A stretch of DNA of 64,000 nucleotides from Vagococcus hydrophili (GTDB lineage: Bacteria > Bacillota > Bacilli > Lactobacillales > Vagococcaceae): the NCBI RefSeq assembly GCF_011304195.1, contig NZ_CP049887.1:1-64000 (forward strand), in the 5' to 3' direction. The notes under the pieces were generated by a model that ran no database searches, was not told where the DNA came from, and saw only the letters and a program-made list of their open reading frames with translations. Each line of letters starts with the position of its first letter. Within the stretch, counting starts at the first letter, position 1. This document shows positions 15,692 through 22,799 of the stretch, one piece after another. The translations under genes were made by a program, and so were the position numbers.

Positions 15692-15974
15692 CCATTGGTG
15701 ATATTGGTTTGTATATTTCATAAGTAGCTTCAAAAATATCTGGTTTACATGGATAAAATTCTCCTTGAACTCATCTGATGATGTAATCACCATCAGATAC
15801 TTTCATTTCGCCCTCTAGCGTCTTAATATAATAGTTTCTATTATCTGCTGCATAATGTTCTTGATAATCAACTAATTTTTCTCCAACAAACTCTTTAGCT
15901 TCATTCACTAATTTAGGTGTTTTTGAATCAAACTGAACAGCTTCTATAACTACCGGTTCCTTACGATACTTCAT
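15684..15974 (-). pseudogene. Small phage protein interrupted by an in-frame TGA
   Basis: The first 67 codons (to TGA at 15771-15773) read MKYRKEPVVIEAVQFD and end SDGDYIIR. In small phage proteins of this kind, GDYIIRG is followed by VQGEFYPCKPDIFEATYE. Here exactly that text (VQGEFYPCKPDIFEATYEI) continues in frame after the TGA for 28 residues to TAA at 15684. A single G-to-T change of a Gly codon (GGA to TGA) explains it. Either this is a nonsense mutation giving a shortened protein, or the TGA is read through. The function of the family is unknown to me. Confidence 0.75.
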
Positions 15975-15976
15975 AA

Positions 15977-16171
15977 CTAATTCCTCCTAAATTTTTCAGT
16001 TAAAGCAAATGTTCTTTCGTACTCATCTTTAACAGCTAGTCTTTCCATTGGTGACAAATACCTTTTATCAAGTACTCGTTCCAGCTGACGACACTTAGCC
16101 ATTAATGAACCCCAAACAATATCATTATCAGATTTCTTGCAAACACCTTCTTGATTAATGACTACTTTCAT
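15977..16171 (-). CDS. Small hypothetical phage protein
   Basis: This 64-residue protein is unrecognised. It has MKVVINQEGVCKKSDNDIVW and a basic helical C-terminus (SPMERLAVKDEYERTFALTEKFRRN). It overlaps the upstream head morphogenesis gene by four bases and precedes the interrupted small gene by a few bases, so it belongs to the same transcript. Small genes in this place are common in Firmicute phages and usually not needed for the particle. Confidence 0.5.
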   Translation of the reverse strand: MKVVINQEGVCKKSDNDIVWGSLMAKCRQLERVLDKRYLSPMERLAVKDEYERTFALTEKFRRN

Positions 16172-17514
16172 GACACACCTCTTTTCTTATATTTCTTATT
16201 CTGATAATCATCAAAACTTTCAATATTATTTTCTTCTTTATATTCATCAGATAATTTCTGATATTGTTTTAAATCTGATTTATAGTTTCTGATTTTCTTT
16301 TTAGCTATCTCTAAATCAGTCTTACCATGCCTATCCATCAACATCTTTTCCCACTGCTTGTATGCATCAGAATGTTTTATGACAAAAGTTTTGCCAGTTA
16401 TTGGATCATTAACAATTCTTGTTCCTTGAAGTGACTGCTTACCAAAATAGGCTCTAACAACTGTACGACACCAAGGGTGAAAAGGTGGATAATTCCCCTC
16501 TTTTCCGTTACATATAGCTTCTGAAACTTTATAAATTTTGCCGTCTTTTCCCTTGCAGATAGTTGATGTTTTTAAATCAAGTACTGCAACAATGACATAT
16601 TTCTCAACGCCATGAGCTTTCCAACCCTTGAGCTTTGCTTGGTTAGCCATATAATTTGCTTCAGTCCTGATTAAACGTCTTGCTACATAGATGCTTGTTT
16701 CAAACTGTTTGGAAATTTTATCAACCATTTCTTGTTCAGACATACCAGTCATTGATTCAACAGTGAAAAGCTCTTCTAAACTTTTAGCAAGTAGTTCAGT
16801 ATCATTCCAAATACGTTTGGAGTAATTAGAACCTTGCCAGTTGCTTTCTAAAATGTTCTTAGTGTATTTGGTCGATAATTCTTTAAATTCGATCACAGGC
16901 TCATCAGGTTTAATTTTAACGGTATCTAAAACTTTGTTTGTTTCTTTATCCGTTAGTTCCAAAACAAGCTTACCGTTTTTAACTGCATAAGATTTATACT
17001 TTCCATCATCAGTTAATTTATAACTCTTATCAGTTTGACCAATAATAGCTTCTGCTGATGCTTTGTTGTATGCATTGTGAATTGTATCAATGTAAAAATC
17101 AGTATACTTTGTTAGTTGGACATCAGCAATTTGTTTAGAAACTAAATAAGACTTAGCTTTTAAGTCTTCCAATCGTGTTATACGATGTTTGGCAGCTAGT
17201 CCGTTTAAATAGTTTTGAGATTCAATTTTTAATTCTTGGTTACTAATGTCTTTAGTTAGCTGTTTAAGTCTAACTAACTCAGATGGTTCAACTGATGTAT
17301 TAAGTATTTGCTTAACTTCTGCTTCTGTTTTATCTGATTTATTAAGATACCTTTGATAAATCTTTCTAACTTCTGCAGTAAGATATTTTTGAGCTTTGAG
17401 ATAAGCATTAACAACTTTATCCTCAACAATAATAGAGGTTTGTTTGAGCTTTTCTTCCTCGTCAATAGACCGACGTTCCCAATAAGTTGGTTTCCTTTGT
17501 TTCTTTTTAGCCAT
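16168..17514 (-). CDS. Phage head morphogenesis protein (SPP1 gp7 / Mu gpF-like)
   Basis: This 448-residue minor head protein follows the portal gene cluster. The N-terminal 230 residues are helical and Lys-rich. The C-terminal domain carries the family marks: VARRLIRTEANYMANQAKLKG (residues about 277-297), VIVAVLDLKTSTICKGKDGK, and YPPFHPWCRTVVRAYF near 350. These are the conserved Cys/His positions of the SPP1 gp7 family. Proteins of this kind bind the portal and enter the head with the DNA. The start overlaps the small metallopeptidase-like gene by one base. Confidence 0.85.
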   Translation of the reverse strand: MAKKKQRKPTYWERRSIDEEEKLKQTSIIVEDKVVNAYLKAQKYLTAEVRKIYQRYLNKSDKTEAEVKQILNTSVEPSELVRLKQLTKDISNQELKIESQNYLNGLAAKHRITRLEDLKAKSYLVSKQIADVQLTKYTDFYIDTIHNAYNKASAEAIIGQTDKSYKLTDDGKYKSYAVKNGKLVLELTDKETNKVLDTVKIKPDEPVIEFKELSTKYTKNILESNWQGSNYSKRIWNDTELLAKSLEELFTVESMTGMSEQEMVDKISKQFETSIYVARRLIRTEANYMANQAKLKGWKAHGVEKYVIVAVLDLKTSTICKGKDGKIYKVSEAICNGKEGNYPPFHPWCRTVVRAYFGKQSLQGTRIVNDPITGKTFVIKHSDAYKQWEKMLMDRHGKTDLEIAKKKIRNYKSDLKQYQKLSDEYKEENNIESFDDYQNKKYKKRGVS

Positions 17515-17801
17515 TAGATCAACTCATTATCTGTTAATACCTGGTGTAATACTTTAGCAACTCGATTAATCATGTCTTCATCTTGTTCCTCAAATCCAGC
17601 TTCATAAAAAATAGCGTGTGTTAGTTCATGAATAAAAACATCAGACTTTCTTTCTTTGCTAATATCTTTCAAAATTGCTATTTCAGTATTCGGATAATCG
17701 CAACAACCTTGATAATTTCTATCACTATCTATTTCAATAAATGGTTTTTCAACAATAGAATAAGATACAGAACCAACTTTAATTTCTAAAGGTATTTTCA
17801 T
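17514..17801 (-). CDS. Small HExxH metallopeptidase-like phage protein
   Basis: This 95-residue protein contains HELTHAIFYEAG (residues about 59-70), an HExxH zinc-binding motif, followed by an acidic stretch EEQDEDMINRVAKVLHQVL. It is much shorter than full ImmA/IrrE or SprT enzymes and has only the core helix pair. It lies between the Prp-type protease and the head morphogenesis gene and overlaps both by a few bases. Whether it has activity is not evident, and a third zinc ligand (Glu in EEQDEDM) is only possible. Confidence 0.6.
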   Translation of the reverse strand: MKIPLEIKVGSVSYSIVEKPFIEIDSDRNYQGCCDYPNTEIAILKDISKERKSDVFIHELTHAIFYEAGFEEQDEDMINRVAKVLHQVLTDNELI

Positions 17802-18115
17802 TCAAGCACCACCTTCATATTTTCAGGATATTGCCGTTCTATTTCTTGTAAATTTTCTTTCAACATTTCATACAACCTGTACAAATGACAATCAGTAGGA
17901 CTTTGAGATGTTTGAACAGCGATAAAAGAAAAAGAGATTGATTCATCGTTATTCTCATGCATAACCCCAAAACGATTAACCTCATTGACTATTGCAGTTG
18001 TTAGAACAGAAACTGCAGCACAAACAATATCTTTTCCAATATCATCAAAATTAGCATGACCAGTGATTGAAAATGTATAACGGTTATTTGCTTCTTTAAA
18101 GTTTGCTATTATCAT
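17798..18115 (-). CDS. Prp-type cysteine protease homologue (ribosomal-processing protease family)
   Basis: This 105-residue protein belongs to the Prp (YsxB) family. It has ITGHANFDDIGKDIVCAAVSVLT, where His and Cys match the catalytic pair of Prp (GHA and DIVCA). In Firmicutes host Prp removes an N-terminal LNLQFFA segment from ribosomal protein L27, and in Staphylococcus phage 80-alpha host Prp also trims capsid and scaffold proteins. Here the gene lies between portal and head morphogenesis genes, and scaffold, capsid and tail tube proteins all carry LNLQxF-like N-termini. It is probably a phage-specific prohead maturation protease. It overlaps its neighbours by four bases each side. Confidence 0.85.
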   Translation of the reverse strand: MIIANFKEANNRYTFSITGHANFDDIGKDIVCAAVSVLTTAIVNEVNRFGVMHENNDESISFSFIAVQTSQSPTDCHLYRLYEMLKENLQEIERQYPENMKVVLE

Positions 18116-19497
18116 TCATCTTCGCCCTCCTTAGGTGGATTATCTTGCTCGTAAAAACTTGGACTAGGTTGTCCCAATGCTTTTTGGTTACGCTCAACAT
18201 TTTCATCTTTTTGTTGATTTAACATTTCAATTACTTCTTGTGGGTCGTCAATATCATCAAGCCAAGCTAAACTAATTAGCAATGGAATAAACTCCTGTGA
18301 GTCACGAATCATTTCAATGATGTCTTTTTTATTGATTGGTAGATTAGGTTTAAAATTAATCTTAGTCCCTGTGACATCAACGTTTTTACTTGATACATTT
18401 AAAATGTTTTGTGTCAGCTGAAGGCGACGTTTCACTCCGTCTTCAAAGTAACCAGTTTTAGTAACAAGTAATTGCAATAATCCAAACAACTTATATTTCA
18501 TAGCTTCGCCACTAATGTTACCAGCGAAATTCTCATCGTTTAAATTAGGCGTATAAGTAACTTTATGAATATCTTTTTCAATAGACTTAGATAAAACATC
18601 AACATCTTGTTCATCGAAAGTCTTTGTTAGCCATTCAACTGCAGCACCATCTTCTTTTGAAGGAGCTTCGAGTGAATCGCCATTTTCTACCTTTTCACCA
18701 TCTAAAGAGAAGCCATATAAAACCAAAATAGCATCAATAAAGGCTTCTTTATCGTTAATTCTGTCAGACTGAAGAACGTTGTATGCATTAATTAATGACA
18801 TAGCTTGTTCAAAGTCACCTTGTTTTTCTTCATTGTTCCTAAACTCTACAGCAGGAACATCACCATAATAGTGTTGTTTTATTTTAATTCTTACTGGATC
18901 ACTGAAACTCAAATTCTCAACACGATAAACCATTAACCAGTTTGGTGTGTAAACTTCTACATTCCAACCAATTGCTTTTCCCTCTAAGTCAAATTTTTGT
19001 AAATATCTAACAGCAAATAAAGGGTGTGATTCAACAGTATCATCAGTAACTAAGAACATTCCTCTTGGGTCAACGCAGGCTATTTTAGGAATAGTCTTAT
19101 CTCCAATAACTGATAAATAATGGAGTTCTAAGCCGTAACCGTAAACAGATAAGTCTTTCCCAAGTTCTCGGTCATGCTTTTTAATTCCCATTTCGTCAAA
19201 TGCTTCAATAACTGGATCAATGTTTTTATCTTTACCTGGTGTGTATGCTATTGGATTACCAAATGTGAAACCAACGTTCATATCAGTAACATATTTAGCA
19301 TTATTAACCATGACATTAGTTAGCTTTTCGTCACTTTCTTTTACACGATTAAATATGTCATGCTTGCCATTATACGTGTTATCTAGCTTTTCCAGTCTTG
19401 ATAATTCTTTCTGATGTTCAGCAATACAATAAGCTAAAACCTCAGCTGATGGATTATTAATATTGCCTGCTAACTCTCTATCAATTTTAATTGCCAC
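18112..19497 (-). CDS. Portal protein, SPP1 gp6-like
   Basis: This 461-residue protein is the portal: it follows the large terminase gene and has family sections NNPSAEVLAYCIAEHQKELSRL, KYVTDMNVGFTFGNPIAY, GYGLELHYLS, PRGMFLVTDDT, INAYNVLQSDRINDKEAF and NLPINKKDIIEMIRDS. The C-terminus is acidic and variable. It forms the ring through which DNA enters the head and to which the connector proteins attach. The stop overlaps the Prp homologue start. Confidence 0.9.
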   Translation of the reverse strand: MAIKIDRELAGNINNPSAEVLAYCIAEHQKELSRLEKLDNTYNGKHDIFNRVKESDEKLTNVMVNNAKYVTDMNVGFTFGNPIAYTPGKDKNIDPVIEAFDEMGIKKHDRELGKDLSVYGYGLELHYLSVIGDKTIPKIACVDPRGMFLVTDDTVESHPLFAVRYLQKFDLEGKAIGWNVEVYTPNWLMVYRVENLSFSDPVRIKIKQHYYGDVPAVEFRNNEEKQGDFEQAMSLINAYNVLQSDRINDKEAFIDAILVLYGFSLDGEKVENGDSLEAPSKEDGAAVEWLTKTFDEQDVDVLSKSIEKDIHKVTYTPNLNDENFAGNISGEAMKYKLFGLLQLLVTKTGYFEDGVKRRLQLTQNILNVSSKNVDVTGTKINFKPNLPINKKDIIEMIRDSQEFIPLLISLAWLDDIDDPQEVIEMLNQQKDENVERNQKALGQPSPSFYEQDNPPKEGEDE

Positions 19498-19507
19498 TTT
19501 CTCACCT

Positions 19508-20791
19508 CTATCTTATTCTTGATGGTCGTCTCTTAACTTTAGCCACTCGTTTCTTGAATTCATCTTCAAGTGAATATCTTGTAGCATCAATCGAGTGATT
19601 ATTTTTATCCGGATAATTTGCTTTAAAGTTTCCGTTGCTATCTTTTTCAAGCTCATAAGTAGTGAACTCTCTTTTAGTATTCGGACAACGGTACGGGTCA
19701 ATAATGATTTCTTCTAAATCTTGTAACCATTTAATTCCGTGGTCAATTGATCCTGGTCCTTTTTTAGCACCAACTATTTTAAGTCCTAAATCTCTAAACT
19801 CGTTGTTCGTTCTAGGTTCAGCACTATCAGCAGTAATTTCACCATTTTGAGCATTAATCTTTTTAATCTCACTTGTGGCTTTAATGTTGCTAAGTCCTGC
19901 TTGATGGACTTCTCCAAAGATATAAATCTTTCTACGAGTTGAATCGTAATAATTTTCTGTGTAGTGCATTGGGTCTGATGCATAACCGTGGTCAAGCCCT
20001 CGATGTATTTTGTCAAAGGTTGCTATTTCTTCATCAGTAATAGCTCTAACAGTGACATTCTTAAATACTTCGGCACCAGTACCTGTGATTTTACCCATAT
20101 ACTCATGGTCATATTTCTGTGGATTAACTTTTTTAAGATGTTCAGCTTCAGCAATAAATACTGGTCCAAGCCATTCAGGAGGAACACTTGTATAGTCACT
20201 ATGATGTACAAAGGCATCATCTCTTAAACTTTGTTGAACCACTTCCACATTAACCCAATTAGTATTGCTTTCAGGTGGATTGTAAGAATAAAAGATTTTA
20301 ATATCAGGACCACCACGAGCAACTGATTGATTAATTGTTCTTATCTCATGCATGCCGTTAAACTCGTCAACCTCTTCAAACCAAATGAATTTGGCATAAC
20401 CTCGACGAAATTTACTAGCTTTTACTTTCTTAGGTCGTTCAGCTCCTTTAAAAATAATACGTTGGCCAGTTCTGACTTTAGTTATCATCAAAGGACTGTA
20501 AGACTCATGATATTCATCAGTTAAACCAAGCGAGTCAATCGCCCACAACATTTGCTCGTAAACTGATTCTCTTAAATAAGTTTTTGTTTTACGAAAGACA
20601 ACAGCATTAGCTTCTTGGTCTTTTTCCATTCCGTGAATGATTTCAAGTGATATAGCAGATGATTTAGTTGAACCACGTCCACCATTTAACCAAAAACTAG
20701 AATATAGACCATCGCGAATACTTTTATGAAAACTAAAAAAAGATGGTGCTAAAATGATCGAAAACCTTATATCTTTAACTGTTTTATTCAT
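19508..20791 (-). CDS. terL: Terminase large subunit (PBSX XtmB type)
   Basis: This 427-residue protein is the packaging motor. The N-terminal ATPase has a Walker A motif GGRGSTKSS at about residues 38-46 and a Walker B with catalytic Glu in FIWFEEVDEF near 140. The C-terminal nuclease half contains RGLDHGYASDPM, EITADSAEPRTNNEFRDLG and KNNHSIDATRYSLED with the acidic metal-binding residues. It resembles the PBSX terminase family. The order small terminase, large terminase, portal is standard. About nine bases separate it from the small subunit gene. Confidence 0.92.
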   Translation of the reverse strand: MNKTVKDIRFSIILAPSFFSFHKSIRDGLYSSFWLNGGRGSTKSSAISLEIIHGMEKDQEANAVVFRKTKTYLRESVYEQMLWAIDSLGLTDEYHESYSPLMITKVRTGQRIIFKGAERPKKVKASKFRRGYAKFIWFEEVDEFNGMHEIRTINQSVARGGPDIKIFYSYNPPESNTNWVNVEVVQQSLRDDAFVHHSDYTSVPPEWLGPVFIAEAEHLKKVNPQKYDHEYMGKITGTGAEVFKNVTVRAITDEEIATFDKIHRGLDHGYASDPMHYTENYYDSTRRKIYIFGEVHQAGLSNIKATSEIKKINAQNGEITADSAEPRTNNEFRDLGLKIVGAKKGPGSIDHGIKWLQDLEEIIIDPYRCPNTKREFTTYELEKDSNGNFKANYPDKNNHSIDATRYSLEDEFKKRVAKVKRRPSRIR

Positions 20792-20799
20792 TCAATCAC

Positions 20800-21573
20800 C
20801 TATCCTATGTCATCAATAATATTAATAATTGTTTGACCTTCGCCGTCGTTCTCTCCACGCTTACCTCTATCGTTATTAAGTAATGCTTTTTCAGTCTGAG
20901 CGATCGTGTAACGAGTCCTAGCATAGATAAGGTCTATTTCTTCATACTGTTTAACAGAACGTGCTAACTGTGCTGAAACTCTCGTTAAGGCTTCCTCAAT
21001 TCTTAATACATCATCAATCTTTCTTGTAACTCGTTCCTGTATTTCTGTTTGCATTAATTCTTGATCAACGTCAACAGGAATCTTTTTCCCTTTCGCTTCA
21101 ATAAGTGTTTTTCTACCACGTAATTCATATAGGATAGATTTTTCGTTATCGTTTAAGCCGTTTTCAGCTTGTTCTAAACGTTTCAACATTCTAAGCTGTC
21201 TTACTCTTAAAAGGTGTATCTCTTGCGACAAAACAAGAGAAGAATCTACTTGTTTATCAAATAGACTCTTCTCTTCATCAGTTAGATATTCAGAATAAAT
21301 TGTTTCATACTCGCCAGTTTTAACGGCGTTTTTATTTTGTTTTGGAGCTGCGCCACCAGAATTACCCAAAGCATTTCTACTACCTTTAGGTGGACCTACT
21401 TTTTTAGGGTGCACCTTTTCTTGCTTGGGTGCACCCTTATTTTTAGTCCATCCATACCGACGTACCCAAGATTTAAATGTGTTTACTGAAATATTTAATT
21501 CAGCTGCAATGTCTTTATATTTCCAATCTTTCTGGTATAGTTCTAATGCTTTTTCTTTGATTTCTTCATTCAT
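20800..21573 (-). CDS. terS: Terminase small subunit (XtmA-like)
   Basis: This 257-residue protein begins with a helix-turn-helix (ALELYQKDWKYKDIAAELNISVNTFKSWVRRYGW) that would bind the packaging site, followed by a basic GAPKQ/GPPKGSRNALGN section and a long helical oligomerisation region. This arrangement is that of PBSX-type small terminases. It is directly before terL. The start at 21573 has no very strong binding site near it. A divergent gene begins about 90 bases away, so the late transcript must start further upstream or between the two. Confidence 0.85.
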   Translation of the reverse strand: MNEEIKEKALELYQKDWKYKDIAAELNISVNTFKSWVRRYGWTKNKGAPKQEKVHPKKVGPPKGSRNALGNSGGAAPKQNKNAVKTGEYETIYSEYLTDEEKSLFDKQVDSSLVLSQEIHLLRVRQLRMLKRLEQAENGLNDNEKSILYELRGRKTLIEAKGKKIPVDVDQELMQTEIQERVTRKIDDVLRIEEALTRVSAQLARSVKQYEEIDLIYARTRYTIAQTEKALLNNDRGKRGENDGEGQTIINIIDDIG

Positions 21574-21608
21574 GTCATCACGACCTACCTCCTCAACATT
21601 AATTAAGT

Positions 21609-21638
21609 TTGTTTTAATTTTTATACCTCTGTGATATT
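21609..21638 (+). promoter_or_regulatory. Candidate promoter for the divergent gene at 21661
   Basis: TTGTTT (21609-21614) and GATATT (21633-21638) are 18 bases apart, and TGT precedes the -10, giving an extended form. The start codon at 21661 follows behind GGAGGTG. The match is moderate. Confidence 0.4.
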
Positions 21639-21660
21639 CTCAATCATGGAGGTGTCTAAA

Positions 21661-22233
21661 ATGATAAAATTTATAAAAGACGTATTTAGAGAATCAATTG
21701 TTACGCTGTTATCAACTGCTATTTCCACATCGTTGACTGTTTTTGGAGTTAAATATTTTGAAAAGACTTACGAAATAAACATCGATTCGAAGTACGTAAT
21801 TTCTGTTATTGTTATAATCGTTATATTGGCCATTAGTAACCTATGTCGACTAATTCATAAAAGAAAAATAGATAATATTCAGGAACCTGATCAAATGTTT
21901 TTTTCTACAATAATTCCAGATGGAGTTTTAACGATTAAAAATAATCTAGAAATGTATAAAATTAACGTTCAAATAAATAATAACCGTCATCATAATCAAT
22001 TTGAAAATATTGAACCTGCATACTCTGTAATTGATGTTGATGGTCCTTTTTGTCCCGAATGTGAACTCGATTTAAAAGAAAAAAGAACCTTCTTTGGACT
22101 ATACAAACATTATTGTAGTCGTGAGCATGTGACATTTAAAAGTAAATATAGTAGTAATTCGATGCGTGAACATAAAAAAACAGACTATAATAAAGAGCTC
22201 AGAGATAACGGAATAAAAAATCTATCTGATTAA
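21661..22233 (+). CDS. Membrane-anchored zinc-ribbon-like phage accessory protein
   Basis: This 190-residue gene is on the strand opposite to the surrounding phage operon. Start ATG 21661 is behind GGAGGTG; an earlier ATG at 21631 lacks a site. The N-terminus has two hydrophobic stretches (about 10-30 and 43-65, VISVIVIIVILAISNLCRLI) and a cytoplasmic-type C-terminus with CPEC (about 137), HYC and EH residues that could form a zinc knuckle. The last 30 residues are basic. I do not recognise the family. Opposite orientation, own promoter and position between terminase and early genes suggest expression in the lysogen, for example as an exclusion or defence gene, but this is inference. Confidence 0.55.
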   Translation: MIKFIKDVFRESIVTLLSTAISTSLTVFGVKYFEKTYEINIDSKYVISVIVIIVILAISNLCRLIHKRKIDNIQEPDQMFFSTIIPDGVLTIKNNLEMYKINVQINNNRHHNQFENIEPAYSVIDVDGPFCPECELDLKEKRTFFGLYKHYCSREHVTFKSKYSSNSMREHKKTDYNKELRDNGIKNLSD

Positions 22234-22436
22234 TCTTCAATTTCTTTAAGCATTAAATCTGCTTCAATTAAAACTTTTAAATCGGACACGCTATTTAATT
22301 TAATTTCCCCTGATTGCAAGTTAGATAGCCACTTGCCGAGAGCAATCCTGATTATTTTCTTGTATTCCTCAACTGATTCAGCCTTTTCTAAGGCTTTTTC
22401 AATCTCATAAGCCAATAATTCTTCGTTTGTTCCCAT
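22230..22436 (-). CDS. Small hypothetical phage protein before the terminase
   Basis: This 68-residue helical, acidic protein (GTNEELLAYEIEKALEKAESVEEYKK) is unrecognised. I use the ATG at 22436; a longer reading from 22559 would run through the structured RNA region and is unlikely. Its stop overlaps the end of the convergent gene at 22233 by four bases. The -35 box of the rightward RNA promoter lies on its start codon, so the two transcription units may interfere. Confidence 0.5.
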   Translation of the reverse strand: MGTNEELLAYEIEKALEKAESVEEYKKIIRIALGKWLSNLQSGEIKLNSVSDLKVLIEADLMLKEIED

Positions 22437-22464
22437 TGTGATTACATCCCTTTTCTTATAGAAT
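22436..22464 (+). promoter_or_regulatory. Promoter of the structured RNA
   Basis: TTGTGA (22436-22441) and TAGAAT (22459-22464) are separated by exactly 17 bases. Initiation about seven bases downstream would fall at 22470-22472, the first base of the first RNA hairpin. The fit between predicted start and the RNA fold is the main support. Confidence 0.65.
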
Positions 22465-22469
22465 AAGTA

Positions 22470-22573
22470 AAGACACAGAGCTTTCCAAAAACCGACGTCG
22501 GTCTTGTCTCTGTGTCTTCGGGGAGTAATCCTCGTTGAAGTAGTCGAGTGTTGATGCACTCGGCTTCTTTTTT
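22470..22573 (+). ncRNA. Candidate phage structured small RNA (about 104 nt)
   Basis: Three hairpins follow one another on the plus strand. The first pairs AAGACACAGAG (22470-22480) with CTCTGTGTCTT (22508-22518), 11 perfect pairs, and encloses the palindrome ACCGACGTCGGT (22491-22502). The second pairs CGGGGA with TCCTCG around a GTAA loop (22519-22534), a GNRA tetraloop. The third, GAAG..CGAGTG with CACTCG..CTTC (22537-22567), is followed by a run of T, a terminator. A sigma-A-type promoter precedes it. It fills the gap between two minus-strand genes exactly. It lies two genes upstream of the small terminase, so a packaging or regulatory role is possible; a DNA packaging site is the alternative. 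Confidence 0.65.
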
Positions 22574-22575
22574 TT
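22537..22575 (+). terminator. Rho-independent terminator of the structured RNA
   Basis: GAAG and CGAGTG pair with CACTCG and CTTC, and a run of T (22565-22575, broken by one C) follows on the plus strand. The direction is rightward, opposite to the flanking phage genes, which is why the RNA is placed on the plus strand. Confidence 0.75.
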
Positions 22576-22762
22576 ATCTTAAAAATGAAGCTACACTAAT
22601 TGTTTTAGGTCTTTGATTGTATTTTTTAGCAATCTCTTTTGACTTTTTGTTGTAGGCTTCAATAAAAGGATTAATTTGTTTTACTGCTTCATCACGATTA
22701 ATTAAACTACTTCTGTATGATCTTCTTGCTTCCTCTGCTAAATTTCTTAATTCTTTATTCAT
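22574..22762 (-). CDS. Small hypothetical phage protein
   Basis: This 62-residue basic protein (LAEEARRSYRSSLINRDEAVKQINPFIEAYNKKSKEIAKKYNQRPK) resembles small proteins found before the terminase genes in several Firmicute siphophages. Its function is unknown. GAGGTGATAGGAA precedes the ATG. It is the last minus-strand gene before the structured RNA; its stop codon touches the T-run of that RNA. Confidence 0.6.
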   Translation of the reverse strand: MNKELRNLAEEARRSYRSSLINRDEAVKQINPFIEAYNKKSKEIAKKYNQRPKTISVASFLR

Positions 22763-22799
22763 TTCCTATCACCTCGCAAAGAGCATAACGCCTTTGACA

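Noticed and set aside
22491-22502. The palindrome ACCGACGTCGGT alone as an operator
   Set aside because: It stands within a larger nested hairpin with promoter and terminator, so an RNA explains more. A packaging site remains possible.
22437-22559. N-terminal extension of the small gene at 22230 (start at 22559)
   Set aside because: The extra 41 codons run through the structured RNA and give an unusual His/Thr/Arg-rich text. The ATG at 22436 is a better start.
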